The translations under genes were made by a program, and so were the position numbers. DNA of 64,000 nt, from positions 248,001 to 312,000 of the forward strand of contig NZ_QBUG01000009.1 of the NCBI RefSeq assembly GCF_003058225.1, written 5' to 3'. This DNA comes from Promicromonospora sp. AC04 (GTDB lineage Bacteria; Actinomycetota; Actinomycetes; Actinomycetales; Cellulomonadaceae). Numbering within the stretch: position 1 is the stretch's first letter; each line of letters begins with the position of its first letter. Positions 8,834-16,732 of this stretch are shown piece by piece. Below the pieces are notes generated by a model that made no database searches, was not told the origin of the DNA, and saw nothing but the letters and a program-made list of their open reading frames with translations.

Positions 8834-9067
8834 CGGAGGTACTCCCGTCGCAATGGGCGAAATGTCCGTCAGTATCACCCACTATGTCGGGGTCGATCGG
8901 GAGCGACTCTCCGGGCGGGGCCACCTGGTCCGGGCTACTGGCCGCGCCGTGCGACGGGCCGTCGGTCACGATGGGTTGATGGTCCGGGTGCTGGGTGTCG
9001 ACGCCGCTGGGAAGTCATGAAGCCTCGCCTGTCCTGGGCAGACGGAGGGCGGCCGTAGAGTCTGCGC

Positions 9068-9445
9068 ATGCTCCGAACCGGGACGGTAGTCAAGGGAGTG
9101 GTCGTGCTCGCCGTGGCCGTGGCGGCGTTCCTGGCAGCGCCAGTGCTGTGGCTGGCAATCTCCGAGGATGCGATGCCGCCGTCGTCCTCCCTTCCAGCAT
9201 TGCCCGACGGCGCGCGGGTGGTCGCCGAGGAGAAGGGCTGTGGCTCGGGGGGCTGCTGGCTGGAGCTGACGGTCGATGCCCCGGCTGGGATGTCCGGCGA
9301 GGACCTGGCCTCCGAGGTGCTGCCCGACGGCGAGGCGTGTGCCGTCCGAAGCGTGCTGGACCGCCGTCGGGTGTGTACCTGGGTGATGGAGGTCGAGGCG
9401 GGGTCGGCGCAGTTCAACATGCAGTACGACCGGGGGCCTCTGTAG
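9068..9445 (+). CDS. Small membrane-anchored Cys-containing protein
   Basis: A 125-residue protein with an N-terminal transmembrane anchor (residues 8-33) and an extracytoplasmic domain with four cysteines (KGCGSGGCW, EACAV, RVCTW), probably two disulfides. A TAGAGT box ends 6 bases before ATG 9068 with no ribosome binding site, so it is likely leaderless. No family recognised. It converges with the peptide deformylase gene, 11 bases away. Confidence 0.65.
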   Translation: MLRTGTVVKGVVVLAVAVAAFLAAPVLWLAISEDAMPPSSSLPALPDGARVVAEEKGCGSGGCWLELTVDAPAGMSGEDLASEVLPDGEACAVRSVLDRRRVCTWVMEVEAGSAQFNMQYDRGPL

Positions 9446-9456
9446 TAGTACGGGCC

Positions 9457-10020
9457 CTACGCCGAGACTGGTCGGTGGTGGTCGAGGTAGTTCTGTGTGG
9501 TGGTGAGGCTGGCCATGTCGGGCATGCGGTCGAGGTACACGAAGCCGTCGAGGTGGTCGATCTCGTGCTGGATGACGCGGGCGACGTACCCCGTGAACTC
9601 CCTGGTGACGGTCTCTCCTGTCCCGTCGGTGTACCGGACGGTGGGGCTCTCTGCCCGGGGCACCACGCCCAGGTAGCCGGGCACGCTGAAGCAGCCCTCC
9701 CAGTCCAGGACCATCTCGTCGGAGCGCTCGATGACGACGGGATTGAGCACCTGGATCAGGCCGGTCTCGGGCCGGTCGGGGAAGACGTCGGTCTTGCGGA
9801 CCTCGATGACCGCGGCCCTGACGGAGGCGCCGATCTGCGGTGCGGCCAGTCCGGCGCCGTTGAGGTCGCGAAGACGAGCGACGAGGGTCTCAAGCAGGTC
9901 GCCGGCGTGCGCCGCGTCGATCTCGGCGGTGAGGGCTTTCAGCCGCGGGTCGCCGATCGTGACGACGCCGTCACCGGCGATGCCCTTGACCCAGTCGTCG
10001 TCGCTACGGTGCAGGGTCAT
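9457..10020 (-). CDS. def: Peptide deformylase
   Basis: A 187-residue metalloenzyme that removes the formyl group from N-terminal fMet of new proteins. The three PDF signatures are present: GAGLAAPQIG (about 55-64), EGCFSVPG (about 108-115, where the Cys is a metal ligand; the usual form is EGCLS) and QHEIDHLDG (about 150-158, HExxH). The Leu-to-Phe change in motif 2 and the location away from fmt and rRNA-processing genes suggest an extra deformylase rather than the housekeeping copy. GGAAGGA lies about 12 bases before ATG 10020, a long spacing. Likely cotranscribed with the gene 31 bases upstream. Confidence 0.92.
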   Translation of the reverse strand: MTLHRSDDDWVKGIAGDGVVTIGDPRLKALTAEIDAAHAGDLLETLVARLRDLNGAGLAAPQIGASVRAAVIEVRKTDVFPDRPETGLIQVLNPVVIERSDEMVLDWEGCFSVPGYLGVVPRAESPTVRYTDGTGETVTREFTGYVARVIQHEIDHLDGFVYLDRMPDMASLTTTQNYLDHHRPVSA

Positions 10021-10050
10021 GCGTGGTCGGATCCTTCCAGGATGTGGATG

Positions 10051-10578
10051 TCAGCGGGTCGGACCCTGCTGGTGTTGGCGTTCAGCCTCCGCCCGTAGCG
10101 GGCTCCTGTTGTATCGCTCGAGTGTCGCCTCGTCCGTGGCGACGTCCACCAGGTCCAGCGCCCACGGCCCCGAGTCGACATGGAGCTCCTTGTCGAAGCC
10201 CACCCACTTACCCGACATGCTGCGGCCCGTGGAATCCACGATGACCTGCAACGCCCCGTGATAGACAGCGCCCTGGTAGTAGCCGTCGACGGCCGTGTGC
10301 TCCGTCCAGGTTCCAGTTCCGATCGGCCCACGCATGTTCAGGGACAGGGACACGGGAGAGTCGTTGGAACCCGGAAGGCTCTCCACGGTCAGCTGGTCAC
10401 CCTCCTGGCGGATGACCACGTAGTGGTGGCGCGTGATCGGGCCCCGCCCGGTGCTCTCGTACGTGTAGTGGCTATGCCAGACGCCGCCAAGGGCGAACTC
10501 ATTGCTCTCACCAAGGGCAGCGGACGATGCCGTGTCCTGCTGCTCCGGATTGCGCTGACCAGGCTGCTCAGTCCCCAT
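10051..10578 (-). CDS. Stand-alone version of an XRE-regulator C-terminal domain
   Basis: A 175-residue soluble protein. The block from GVWHSHYTYES to SGKWVGFDKELHVDSGPW is a beta-rich domain that, from memory, occurs as the C-terminal half of actinobacterial helix-turn-helix (XRE) regulators; here no DNA-binding part is present. The N-terminal 30 residues are Gln/Glu-rich and probably disordered. ATG 10578 has no ribosome binding site, but GCCAGACTGCC lies directly upstream (see the inverted repeat at 10582-10668). It is followed by the deformylase gene in the same direction. Function unknown; sensing a ligand or a lipid is a guess. Confidence 0.6.
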   Translation of the reverse strand: MGTEQPGQRNPEQQDTASSAALGESNEFALGGVWHSHYTYESTGRGPITRHHYVVIRQEGDQLTVESLPGSNDSPVSLSLNMRGPIGTGTWTEHTAVDGYYQGAVYHGALQVIVDSTGRSMSGKWVGFDKELHVDSGPWALDLVDVATDEATLERYNRSPLRAEAERQHQQGPTR

Positions 10579-10581
10579 CCG

Positions 10582-10668
10582 GGCAGTCTGGCGTAGATCT
10601 GGCTTGGCGTCAGCGGTCAGTGTGAAGTTGGCGTCGGCCGTGCGGCGCCAGCCACGTGCCAGACTGCC
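10582..10668. promoter_or_regulatory. Divergent promoter pair with 11-bp inverted arms
   Basis: GGCAGTCTGGC (10582-10592) and its perfect complement GCCAGACTGCC (10658-10668) sit 3 bases upstream of the two divergent starts (ATG 10578 reading left, ATG 10672 reading right). Each arm contains CAGACT, a near-TANNNT -10 element at the right place for a leaderless transcript. Either it is a duplicated -10 region or a regulator binding both promoters. Confidence 0.45.
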
Positions 10669-10671
10669 GAT

Positions 10672-11571
10672 ATGCCTGTCCCCCCTGCGCTGGTCCCGTC
10701 GCCGGTTGAGGTGCTCGCTGACGAGCGCCTGGACGCGGCCGGTGTGGGGCTGCTGCTCAAGCGGGACGACCTGATCCATCCGGATCTGCCGGGTAACAAG
10801 TGGCGCAAGCTGAAGTACAACCTCGAAGCCGCCCAAGCGGCGGGTGCGACGAGGCTGTTGACGTTCGGCGGTGCGTACTCCAACCACATCCGGGCGGTGG
10901 CCGCTGCGGGAGCGATCTTCGGGTTCGAGACCGTCGGTGTGATCCGGGGCGAGGCGCACGATCCGCTGAACCCGTCGCTGCAGTTCGCCGTCGACCACGG
11001 CATGCGCCTGACCTACCTGGACCGGCAGACCTACCGGCGCAAGACCGAGCCCGACGTGATCGACCGGCTCGGTGCGGACTTCGGAGACTTCTACCTGATC
11101 CCTGAGGGCGGCAGCAACGCCCTGGCCGTGCGCGGGTGCATGGAGCTTGCCGGTGAGATCACGGACGACTTCGACGTCATCTGCTGCGCCGTCGGGACCG
11201 GCGGGACCCTGGCCGGCATCGCGGCCGGGCTCGGACCGCACCAGCGGGCGATCGGGTTCTCCTCGCTGAAGGGCGGGGACTTCCTGTCCGACGACGTCGC
11301 CGTCCTTCAGCGTGATGCGCTCGGCGAGGTGACCGGGAACTGGGCAATCGAGACCGACTACCACTTCGGCGGGTACGCCAAATCCAAGCCCGAGCTGGTC
11401 GCGTTCGTCGACGACTTCGAGGCTCGTCATGGCCTGCGCCTGGACTGGGTGTACGTGGCCAGGATGATGTACGGCGTCTACGACCTCGCGGCCCAGGGTC
11501 GGTTCCCGCGCGGGACGACGATCGTCGCGGTGATCACTGGTCCTGACTTCGAGGCTCAGACGCGCTCGTGA
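10672..11571 (+). CDS. ACC deaminase / D-cysteine desulfhydrase family PLP enzyme
   Basis: A 299-residue fold-type II PLP enzyme. GNKWRKLKYN (residues 41-50) holds the probable Schiff-base lysine K43, GGAYSNH is the substrate-binding stretch and AVGTGGTLAG the phosphate-binding loop. Members either open 1-aminocyclopropane-1-carboxylate to 2-oxobutyrate and ammonia, or release sulfide and pyruvate from D-cysteine. Sequence alone does not separate the two; D-cysteine desulfhydrase activity is the more common one outside plant-associated ACC deaminases. Starts 3 bases after the GCCAGACTGCC element, so likely leaderless. It ends at the hairpin at 11618-11663. Confidence 0.85.
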   Translation: MPVPPALVPSPVEVLADERLDAAGVGLLLKRDDLIHPDLPGNKWRKLKYNLEAAQAAGATRLLTFGGAYSNHIRAVAAAGAIFGFETVGVIRGEAHDPLNPSLQFAVDHGMRLTYLDRQTYRRKTEPDVIDRLGADFGDFYLIPEGGSNALAVRGCMELAGEITDDFDVICCAVGTGGTLAGIAAGLGPHQRAIGFSSLKGGDFLSDDVAVLQRDALGEVTGNWAIETDYHFGGYAKSKPELVAFVDDFEARHGLRLDWVYVARMMYGVYDLAAQGRFPRGTTIVAVITGPDFEAQTRS

Positions 11572-11617
11572 GAACGCCGCCAGGGAAGCCGGGCTGACCT
11601 ACCCACGGGGCGACGAA

Positions 11618-11663
11618 GGCCGTCGTCGAGCGCGCTGGCGAGCCAGCCTCAGCGGCGACGGCC
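11618..11663. terminator. Bidirectional hairpin between convergent genes
   Basis: Two nested perfect inverted repeats: outer GGCCGTCG (11618-11625) with CGACGGCC (11656-11663), inner GCTGGC (11634-11639) with GCCAGC (11642-11647). It lies between the convergent PLP enzyme and ATPase genes, with no T-run, as is usual in high-GC genomes. Confidence 0.6.
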
Positions 11664-11688
11664 CGGCCGGGTTCGAACTCCCGCTTGT

Positions 11689-12417
11689 CTAGGAAGCGTC
11701 GTCGAAGAACATGTCCGGCCGCCCCAGGAATCTCTTCCACAGGGCCACCGACTCGAGCTCCGCCCACTTGCGCTCGGTGATGCCCTGGTCGGTCATCTCC
11801 AGGATCTGCGCTCCTGGCAGGGCCGCGACCATCGGTGAGTGCGTCGCGTAGATCACCTGGGCGTTGTGCTCGGTCACGAGGTCCTGCAGGCGGTACAGCA
11901 GCTGGAGGGTCGACTCGAACGACAACGGCCCCTCGGCCTCGTCGAGGAGGTAGAGGCCGGGCCCGCTGAACCGCCCGGTGATCGCCTGGAGGTAGGACTC
12001 GCCGTGGCTGACCTCCGACGACAGCCGGTCGCCATAACCGGGCATGCCGGCCTCGGTCATGAACGCCAGCATCCCGAACGCGGTCTCGGCCCGCAGGTAG
12101 AAGCCCTTCGCATTGCGCCCGATCATCCTCGATCCGGCACCGGTGCGGTCCAGTGTGATCGCCTCACCCAGCGGGCTCATGTCCAGCTCGCTGGCGTACT
12201 TCCGGCCGCCGTGCCCGCCGCGCACGTCCAGCCCGTACCCCTCGGCGATCGCCTCCAGGAGGGTTGACTTGCCGGACCCGTTCGCCCCCACGAGGATCAC
12301 GATGCTGCTGTTCAGGCGCACGCCATGGGCGGCCAGGTCACCGATCGCGGGTACGGTCCACGGCCACGCGCCGTCCTCGACGGCGCTGGGCTTCACGCGA
12401 ACTCGCTCGATGAGCAT
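11689..12417 (-). CDS. OLD/RecF-like AAA ATPase (COG3910 type)
   Basis: A 242-residue ABC-class ATPase. Visible motifs are Walker A GANGSGKST, signature-like VSHGESY, Walker B LYLLDEAEGPLS and switch histidine YATHSP. The order and spacing fit the single-domain COG3910 ATPases, related to RecF/OLD and the ATPase halves of some defence systems, but no nuclease or partner gene is adjacent, so it appears to be solitary. An AGCGTA (TACGCT read on the minus strand) box at 12424-12429 ends 6 bases before ATG 12417, with no ribosome binding site: leaderless. The longer open frame upstream of 12417 lacks start signals. Confidence 0.8.
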   Translation of the reverse strand: MLIERVRVKPSAVEDGAWPWTVPAIGDLAAHGVRLNSSIVILVGANGSGKSTLLEAIAEGYGLDVRGGHGGRKYASELDMSPLGEAITLDRTGAGSRMIGRNAKGFYLRAETAFGMLAFMTEAGMPGYGDRLSSEVSHGESYLQAITGRFSGPGLYLLDEAEGPLSFESTLQLLYRLQDLVTEHNAQVIYATHSPMVAALPGAQILEMTDQGITERKWAELESVALWKRFLGRPDMFFDDAS

Positions 12418-12526
12418 CCGGCCAGCGTAACGAACACCTGTCCGACCGGGCTCCATGTTCAGCAGCTGGCGACGGCTGCGCATTTCCGTCGGCGCCCAGG
12501 ACGCCACCGTGGCAGCTTGCGCGATC

Positions 12527-13156
12527 TCAGGTACCGGCATCGCCGTCGCAGAGTTCCTTGGGAGCTTGCGTGCCGCAGATGTGCATCTTCCAGGCGCTGA
12601 CCACGGCGTACTTCCTGCCGTCCGGCGTGGTGTAACGAACCGTGAAGTCACCGACGTGGGCGCCGCCGTCGTCGGATTTCACGGCGACCAGCAACTCATC
12701 GGTCTCGCCCTTGTTGTCTGTGCTCTCCTTACAGGAACGTTCGACTCTGAAGCCCTCCACCCCCTCCTGGAGAGTCCCAGAAAGGTCGTTGTTGTCGTCG
12801 AGCGGTGTGCCGGTCATGCTGATGATCGGGTCAGATTCCGAGTCGTCAAACGTCCGGTGGAAGACCCGCACAGAGAGTGGGTCCAGGCCGTTGTCGCTCA
12901 CCCAGTCGACGCCGTCGATCACCATGGGGCTGGGCCCCTTTGCAACGCAGGGAAAGATCGAGCCGAACGTTGTCGTCCAGGTACCGCCCGGCTTTCGTCC
13001 GTCAGCAGATGAGGCAAAGCCCCCGCCGCCCGCCCGCAGGGCCATGGGGTGCTCGTCGTCGTCGGCGTGCACCGTGACGCCAGAGCCTCCTTGACAGCCG
13101 GCGATCAGAGCCAGCGTGGCGACGGTCAGGACTGCTGCCCGGAGAGAAAACGACAT
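12527..13156 (-). CDS. Lipoprotein, unknown function
   Basis: A 209-residue lipoprotein. ATG 13156 follows GAAAGGGA; a signal peptide (MSFSLRAAVLTVATLALIAG) ends in the lipobox LIAGC, so Cys21 would be lipid-modified and the protein held on the outer face of the membrane. Conserved features are four more cysteines (SIFPCVA, RSCKES, HICGTQ, ELCDG) likely forming disulfides. No known domain recognised. It is divergent from the prenyltransferase gene. Confidence 0.75.
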   Translation of the reverse strand: MSFSLRAAVLTVATLALIAGCQGGSGVTVHADDDEHPMALRAGGGGFASSADGRKPGGTWTTTFGSIFPCVAKGPSPMVIDGVDWVSDNGLDPLSVRVFHRTFDDSESDPIISMTGTPLDDNNDLSGTLQEGVEGFRVERSCKESTDNKGETDELLVAVKSDDGGAHVGDFTVRYTTPDGRKYAVVSAWKMHICGTQAPKELCDGDAGT

Positions 13157-13297
13157 GTGAGGGTCCCTTTCACGAGGCATCGGCCGGGGAGACCTGGGCA
13201 GCACGACGAACCTAACGAAGCGATCCCGCGCGGTCGCTGAAACGAGCGGGTGAATCCGGTCCCGCACGATCCGGTGTCCGCGCTAGGGTGCGGTCGC

Positions 13298-14074
13298 ATG
13301 GCGGGCACCCGATGGCTTCGTATTCCGACCGAGCGTCTTCTTGCCGCCCGTGTGCGTCACGAGCTGGAGAGCTTGCCCGCCCCCGCCCATCTGGGTCTGA
13401 TCATGGACGGCAACCGGCGTTGGGCACATAGCGTCGGCGTGGACGACGTTCGGTTCGGACACCGTGCAGGGGCCGAGCACCTCGATCGGGTGCTGACCTG
13501 GTCCGCCCAGGCCGGGGTCGACGCTGTGAGCGTCTACGTCCTCTCGGCCGACAACATCACCAAGCGGGACGACGAACAGGTGAGCTTCCTCTTCCACCTG
13601 CTTGAGACGCTGATTCCGGACCGGATCCGACGCCCCGGTGGATTCTGGGAGCTGCACATCGCCGGGAACCTCGACCTGGTGCCGGATACGACGGCGCGTG
13701 CGCTCAAGGAGGCGGTGGCCGTCACGCGGGGGCGGCCCCGTCGGCTCACTCTCGCTGTCGGCTACGACCCGTATGGCGATGTGGTCGACGCCGTCCGCCA
13801 GGTGCTGTGGGAAGCGGCTGATCGTGGCGACTCGGTGGACGACGTCGTCCGAACGCTCGAACCCGAGGCGATCGACGCATACGTGGCCGCGCCCGACAAC
13901 GACATCGACCTGATCATCCGCACCAGCGGCGAACGCCGGCTGTCTGGTTACTTTCCCTGGCGCTCGGTCCGCGCCGAACTCATATTCTGCGACGTGTACT
14001 GGCCGGCCTTCCGCGAGCTGGACCTGCTGCGCGCGCTGCGCACCTACGGCCGGCGACGAGCGAACCTGCGCTGA
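13298..14074 (+). CDS. cis-Prenyltransferase (UppS/Rv1086-like)
   Basis: A 258-residue isoprenyl diphosphate synthase of the Z-type. The diphosphate-binding motif IMDGNRRWA (35-43) holds catalytic D37; GHRAGAEHL, RTSGERRLSGYFPW (208-221) and AELIFCDVYWPAF complete the family signature, including the Arg and Glu residues that bind IPP. It adds IPP units to an allylic diphosphate to give a cis-polyprenyl carrier. The loop RLSGYFPW replaces the usual RLSNFLLWQ, suggesting a second, specialised enzyme (short-chain Z-farnesyl type or secondary carrier) rather than the housekeeping UppS. TAGGGT at 13284-13289 indicates a leaderless ATG 13298; the in-frame start at 13250 is less likely. Confidence 0.88.
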   Translation: MAGTRWLRIPTERLLAARVRHELESLPAPAHLGLIMDGNRRWAHSVGVDDVRFGHRAGAEHLDRVLTWSAQAGVDAVSVYVLSADNITKRDDEQVSFLFHLLETLIPDRIRRPGGFWELHIAGNLDLVPDTTARALKEAVAVTRGRPRRLTLAVGYDPYGDVVDAVRQVLWEAADRGDSVDDVVRTLEPEAIDAYVAAPDNDIDLIIRTSGERRLSGYFPWRSVRAELIFCDVYWPAFRELDLLRALRTYGRRRANLR

Positions 14075-14115
14075 CATCAGCCCGTCCAGGGCACTCTTCG
14101 GAACGCGGCGCTTTC

Positions 14116-14148
14116 GGCGGCGTCCAGGCGTCCATGGCCGACGCCGCC
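14116..14148 (+). terminator. Hairpin downstream of the prenyltransferase
   Basis: GGCGGCGTC (14116-14124) pairs perfectly with GACGCCGCC (14140-14148) across a 15-base loop, about 40 bases after the stop. It is the likely terminator of the prenyltransferase transcript. Confidence 0.5.
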
Positions 14149-14225
14149 GCGAGCCGATCCGGGATCCGGCACCTCGTGACAGCCGGTCAGCGGGTGAACT
14201 CTCCTGGTCAGACGCTTGCGCGGTG

Positions 14226-14774
14226 ATGCGTAGTGCCAGGATGGGGGCCGTGTTTGATGCCCAAGGAGTGGCCGATCTCTTCGTCGCGGCGGCCACGGTT
14301 GCAGCGGCCGTGTTCGCAGGCTGGCAGGTTCGCGAGCTGGTCCGGCAGCAGCGCGACGTGGAGCGTCTGGAGACACGGGCTGTCTCGGTCATGTGGCAGG
14401 CGACGAGCGCGCCACACAAGCCGGACGCTTCTGACGGGTCTGCGGTGTGGACACTTGAGATCACGCTGACGAACCCCGGCCGGATGCCGATCGACAATGT
14501 TCACTGCACGATCTACTTCGACCGCCCCGTGCGCCGGCTGCGCCATGACGGGACTGCCGACAAGCCCACTACGTCTCTGAACCTTGAGCAGACAGTTCTC
14601 CTGGGCGGGGCGACCCGCTCCTGGACACGTACCATTCGGGCTCGGTTCGACGCCGATGTCTGGGTCGCCAGCGCGATGCGGGCGACGGTGTCGTTCGACG
14701 ACATGCACGGAGAACCGCAAACGACGTCGTGGCCTCGCAGGACGGTACGACGGCCAGATCTCGTAGCCGACTGA
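14226..14774 (+). CDS. Single-pass membrane protein, unknown
   Basis: About 182 residues: one N-terminal transmembrane helix (near residues 12-34, ADLFVAAATVAAAVFAGW) followed by RELVRQQRDVERLETR, which looks helical, then a beta-rich domain of about 120 residues. The layout resembles many small actinobacterial proteins that couple a membrane anchor to a cytoplasmic immunoglobulin-like fold, but I cannot name a family. The start is uncertain: GTG 14223, ATG 14226 and ATG 14241 are all in frame and none has a ribosome binding site. Confidence 0.5.
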   Translation: MRSARMGAVFDAQGVADLFVAAATVAAAVFAGWQVRELVRQQRDVERLETRAVSVMWQATSAPHKPDASDGSAVWTLEITLTNPGRMPIDNVHCTIYFDRPVRRLRHDGTADKPTTSLNLEQTVLLGGATRSWTRTIRARFDADVWVASAMRATVSFDDMHGEPQTTSWPRRTVRRPDLVAD

Positions 14775-14796
14775 GCGCGCCGCCAACGTGCGGCGG

Positions 14797-15978
14797 TTAC
14801 TCCTGAGACTTGCCCGGCCGGGCAGCCTCCAGCAGCACGTCGACCAGTCGCTCGGCGGCGTCGGGGCGCCCGTGCTCCCGAGCGGCGTCGGACATCCGCT
14901 TGCGCCGTCCGACGTCGGAGAGCAGCGGCCTGAGCGCCGCCCGGAGGTCCGTCTCGTGGACGTCACCCTCCAGGGCGATGGCCGCCCCCAGGTCCTGGAG
15001 CCGGCGAGCGTTGTGCGCCTGCTCGTCCCCGGCCGACGAAGGCAGCGGGACCAGGACGGAGGGCTTGCCCAGCGCCGTCAGCTCCGCGATCGTGCCCGCG
15101 CCGCTCCGGGAGATGACGACGTCCGCCAGGGCGAGCACGTCCGGGAGCTCGGCACCCACGAACCCGAGCACCCGGTAGCGGGCCGCCAGGTCCGCGGGGA
15201 GCTCGGCGGTCCGCTCGAACATCTCCTGGAGGTTGTTCGGCCCGCACTGGTGGATCACGTTCGTGTGCTCCAGGAGCCACGGCAGCGACTTGGCGATCAG
15301 TGTGTTGATCTGGACCGCCCCCTGCGCACCGCCCGTGACGTACAGGACCGGCCGGTCGGGGTCGAACGAGTCCAGGCCCAGCGCGTCGACCGCCTTGAGC
15401 GCGTCCCCGGACATCACCTCGGCGCGCACCGGGTTGCCGGTCACGACGGTCCGCTCACGCACGGTCTCCGGCAGCAGCTCGAGGGTGGTGGGCGACGACA
15501 CCGCGACACGGGTCGCGCGCTTGGCGAGGAGCCGGTTGGCCAGCCCGAGCCGCACCGTCTGCTCGTGCACCACGAGCGGACGGCGCAGCATGCCTGCGGC
15601 GAGCCCGATCGGGACGGCGACGTATCCGCCGGTCGACAGGATCACGTCGGGCTTGAACTCGGCCACGATCGACCTGGCCTGCGCGACGCCGAGCGGCACC
15701 CGCGCCATGTCCTTCATGTTGCTGGCCGAGAGCATACCGAGCGGGTTGCTCGATCGGCGGAGCTTGCCCGTGGCGACCGTCGTGAACCGGATCCCCTCGG
15801 AGGCCGTGACCTTGGCCTCCAGCCCGTTGGCCGTCCCGGCCCAGAGGACGCCAACCGGGGTGCCCTCCTCGGCCAGCCGCGCCTGGAGGGCACGGAGTGT
15901 TGTCAGCGCCGGGTAGGTATGTCCGCCGGTCCCCCCACCGGTGACGAGCAGACGGAACTCGCGCGGGTTTGAACTCAA
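14797..15978 (-). CDS. MurG-like UDP-GlcNAc transferase paralog
   Basis: A 393-residue GT28-family protein. It has the MurG N-terminal loop GGGTGGHTYPAL, a donor-domain GGAQGAVQINT motif in place of the MurG GGSQGA, the acceptor-side HEQTVRLGLANRLLA (MurG has HEQN) and the SRSGAGTIAELTALGKPSVLVPLP donor site. MurG adds GlcNAc to lipid I. Because this copy lies outside a division and cell-wall cluster and carries these substitutions, it is more likely a paralog acting on another polyprenyl-linked acceptor. The start is a TTG at 15978, chosen because GGGAG lies 5 bases upstream. A cis-prenyltransferase gene sits 0.7 kb away. Confidence 0.78.
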   Translation of the reverse strand: MSSNPREFRLLVTGGGTGGHTYPALTTLRALQARLAEEGTPVGVLWAGTANGLEAKVTASEGIRFTTVATGKLRRSSNPLGMLSASNMKDMARVPLGVAQARSIVAEFKPDVILSTGGYVAVPIGLAAGMLRRPLVVHEQTVRLGLANRLLAKRATRVAVSSPTTLELLPETVRERTVVTGNPVRAEVMSGDALKAVDALGLDSFDPDRPVLYVTGGAQGAVQINTLIAKSLPWLLEHTNVIHQCGPNNLQEMFERTAELPADLAARYRVLGFVGAELPDVLALADVVISRSGAGTIAELTALGKPSVLVPLPSSAGDEQAHNARRLQDLGAAIALEGDVHETDLRAALRPLLSDVGRRKRMSDAAREHGRPDAAERLVDVLLEAARPGKSQE

Positions 15979-16063
15979 GACATCTCCCAAGACGGCGTGG
16001 GCAGGGGCGCAGGCCAACTGTAGATGGTCGAGGGGGTGACAGAGGTTCGCGGCCGTGGTCTGG

Positions 16064-16633
16064 TCAGATGCTCGATCTGTGGGGTCTCACGAGGGCCCGG
16101 CCGCCCGCCTCGCGGAGGATGCGCTCTGCGGTCTGCTCCGGGGTGAGAGCCGAGGTGTCGAACCACCACCCGGCGTCGCCGAACTCGTCCTTCATCGTGG
16201 CGTCGAGGGCTTCATAGCCGTCGAAGTCGAACCGCTCGCGCGGATCCCTGATGGTGTTGCGGTACTTGCAGACGTCGATGCCCGGCGTCAGGACGACCAG
16301 CAGAAGATCACGAGGCGCGATGAGATCGAGGAAGAAGTCGAGCTTCTCGCGCGAGGCGACTATCGCGTCGACAACGGGCGTGAAGCCGGCATCGACGAAG
16401 TTGTTCGCCACCGCGCACAGGTTGCGGTGCAACAGTTCGACCTGCCGCGCGGCCTCGTCAGCGGGTTCGCCCAGAGCCCAGACGAAGCCGTTGACGATCA
16501 TCCGGTTGAACTCGTCGCCGTCGAGCCGCGCGGAACGTGGCAGCCCCTGTGTGAGGAGGCGGGTCACCGTCGACTTCCCGGCGCCCGGCATCCCTGTCAC
16601 GAGCAGACAGCGCGGTTCTCCAGCAGCGGCCAT
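16064..16633 (-). CDS. P-loop kinase, chloramphenicol phosphotransferase-like
   Basis: A 189-residue AAA/kinase-fold protein. The P-loop GMPGAGKSTVT is at about residues 13-23, DGDEFNRM is a likely substrate or magnesium-binding acidic motif, and VVDAIVASREKLDFF resembles the second acidic/base-binding strand of gluconate and chloramphenicol kinases. The substrate is not identifiable. ATG 16633 lacks a ribosome binding site. Upstream of it (16634-16732) is a 99-base gap to the arylsulfatase stop. Confidence 0.7.
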   Translation of the reverse strand: MAAAGEPRCLLVTGMPGAGKSTVTRLLTQGLPRSARLDGDEFNRMIVNGFVWALGEPADEAARQVELLHRNLCAVANNFVDAGFTPVVDAIVASREKLDFFLDLIAPRDLLLVVLTPGIDVCKYRNTIRDPRERFDFDGYEALDATMKDEFGDAGWWFDTSALTPEQTAERILREAGGRALVRPHRSSI

Positions 16634-16732
16634 GGGCGGAATCGTGCCAACGGCCCCACCGGGCGGCAAGGGCATTTCCTCCGGGCCGCCTCCCGGTGAT
16701 GGTGGATGGACGCTGCCGACTCGGCGGCACGC

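Noticed and set aside
11664-11690. tRNA T-loop-like GTTCGAAC with flanking G and C stretches
   Set aside because: The surrounding sequence has no anticodon or D arm and no acceptor stem; it lies next to a terminator hairpin between convergent genes.
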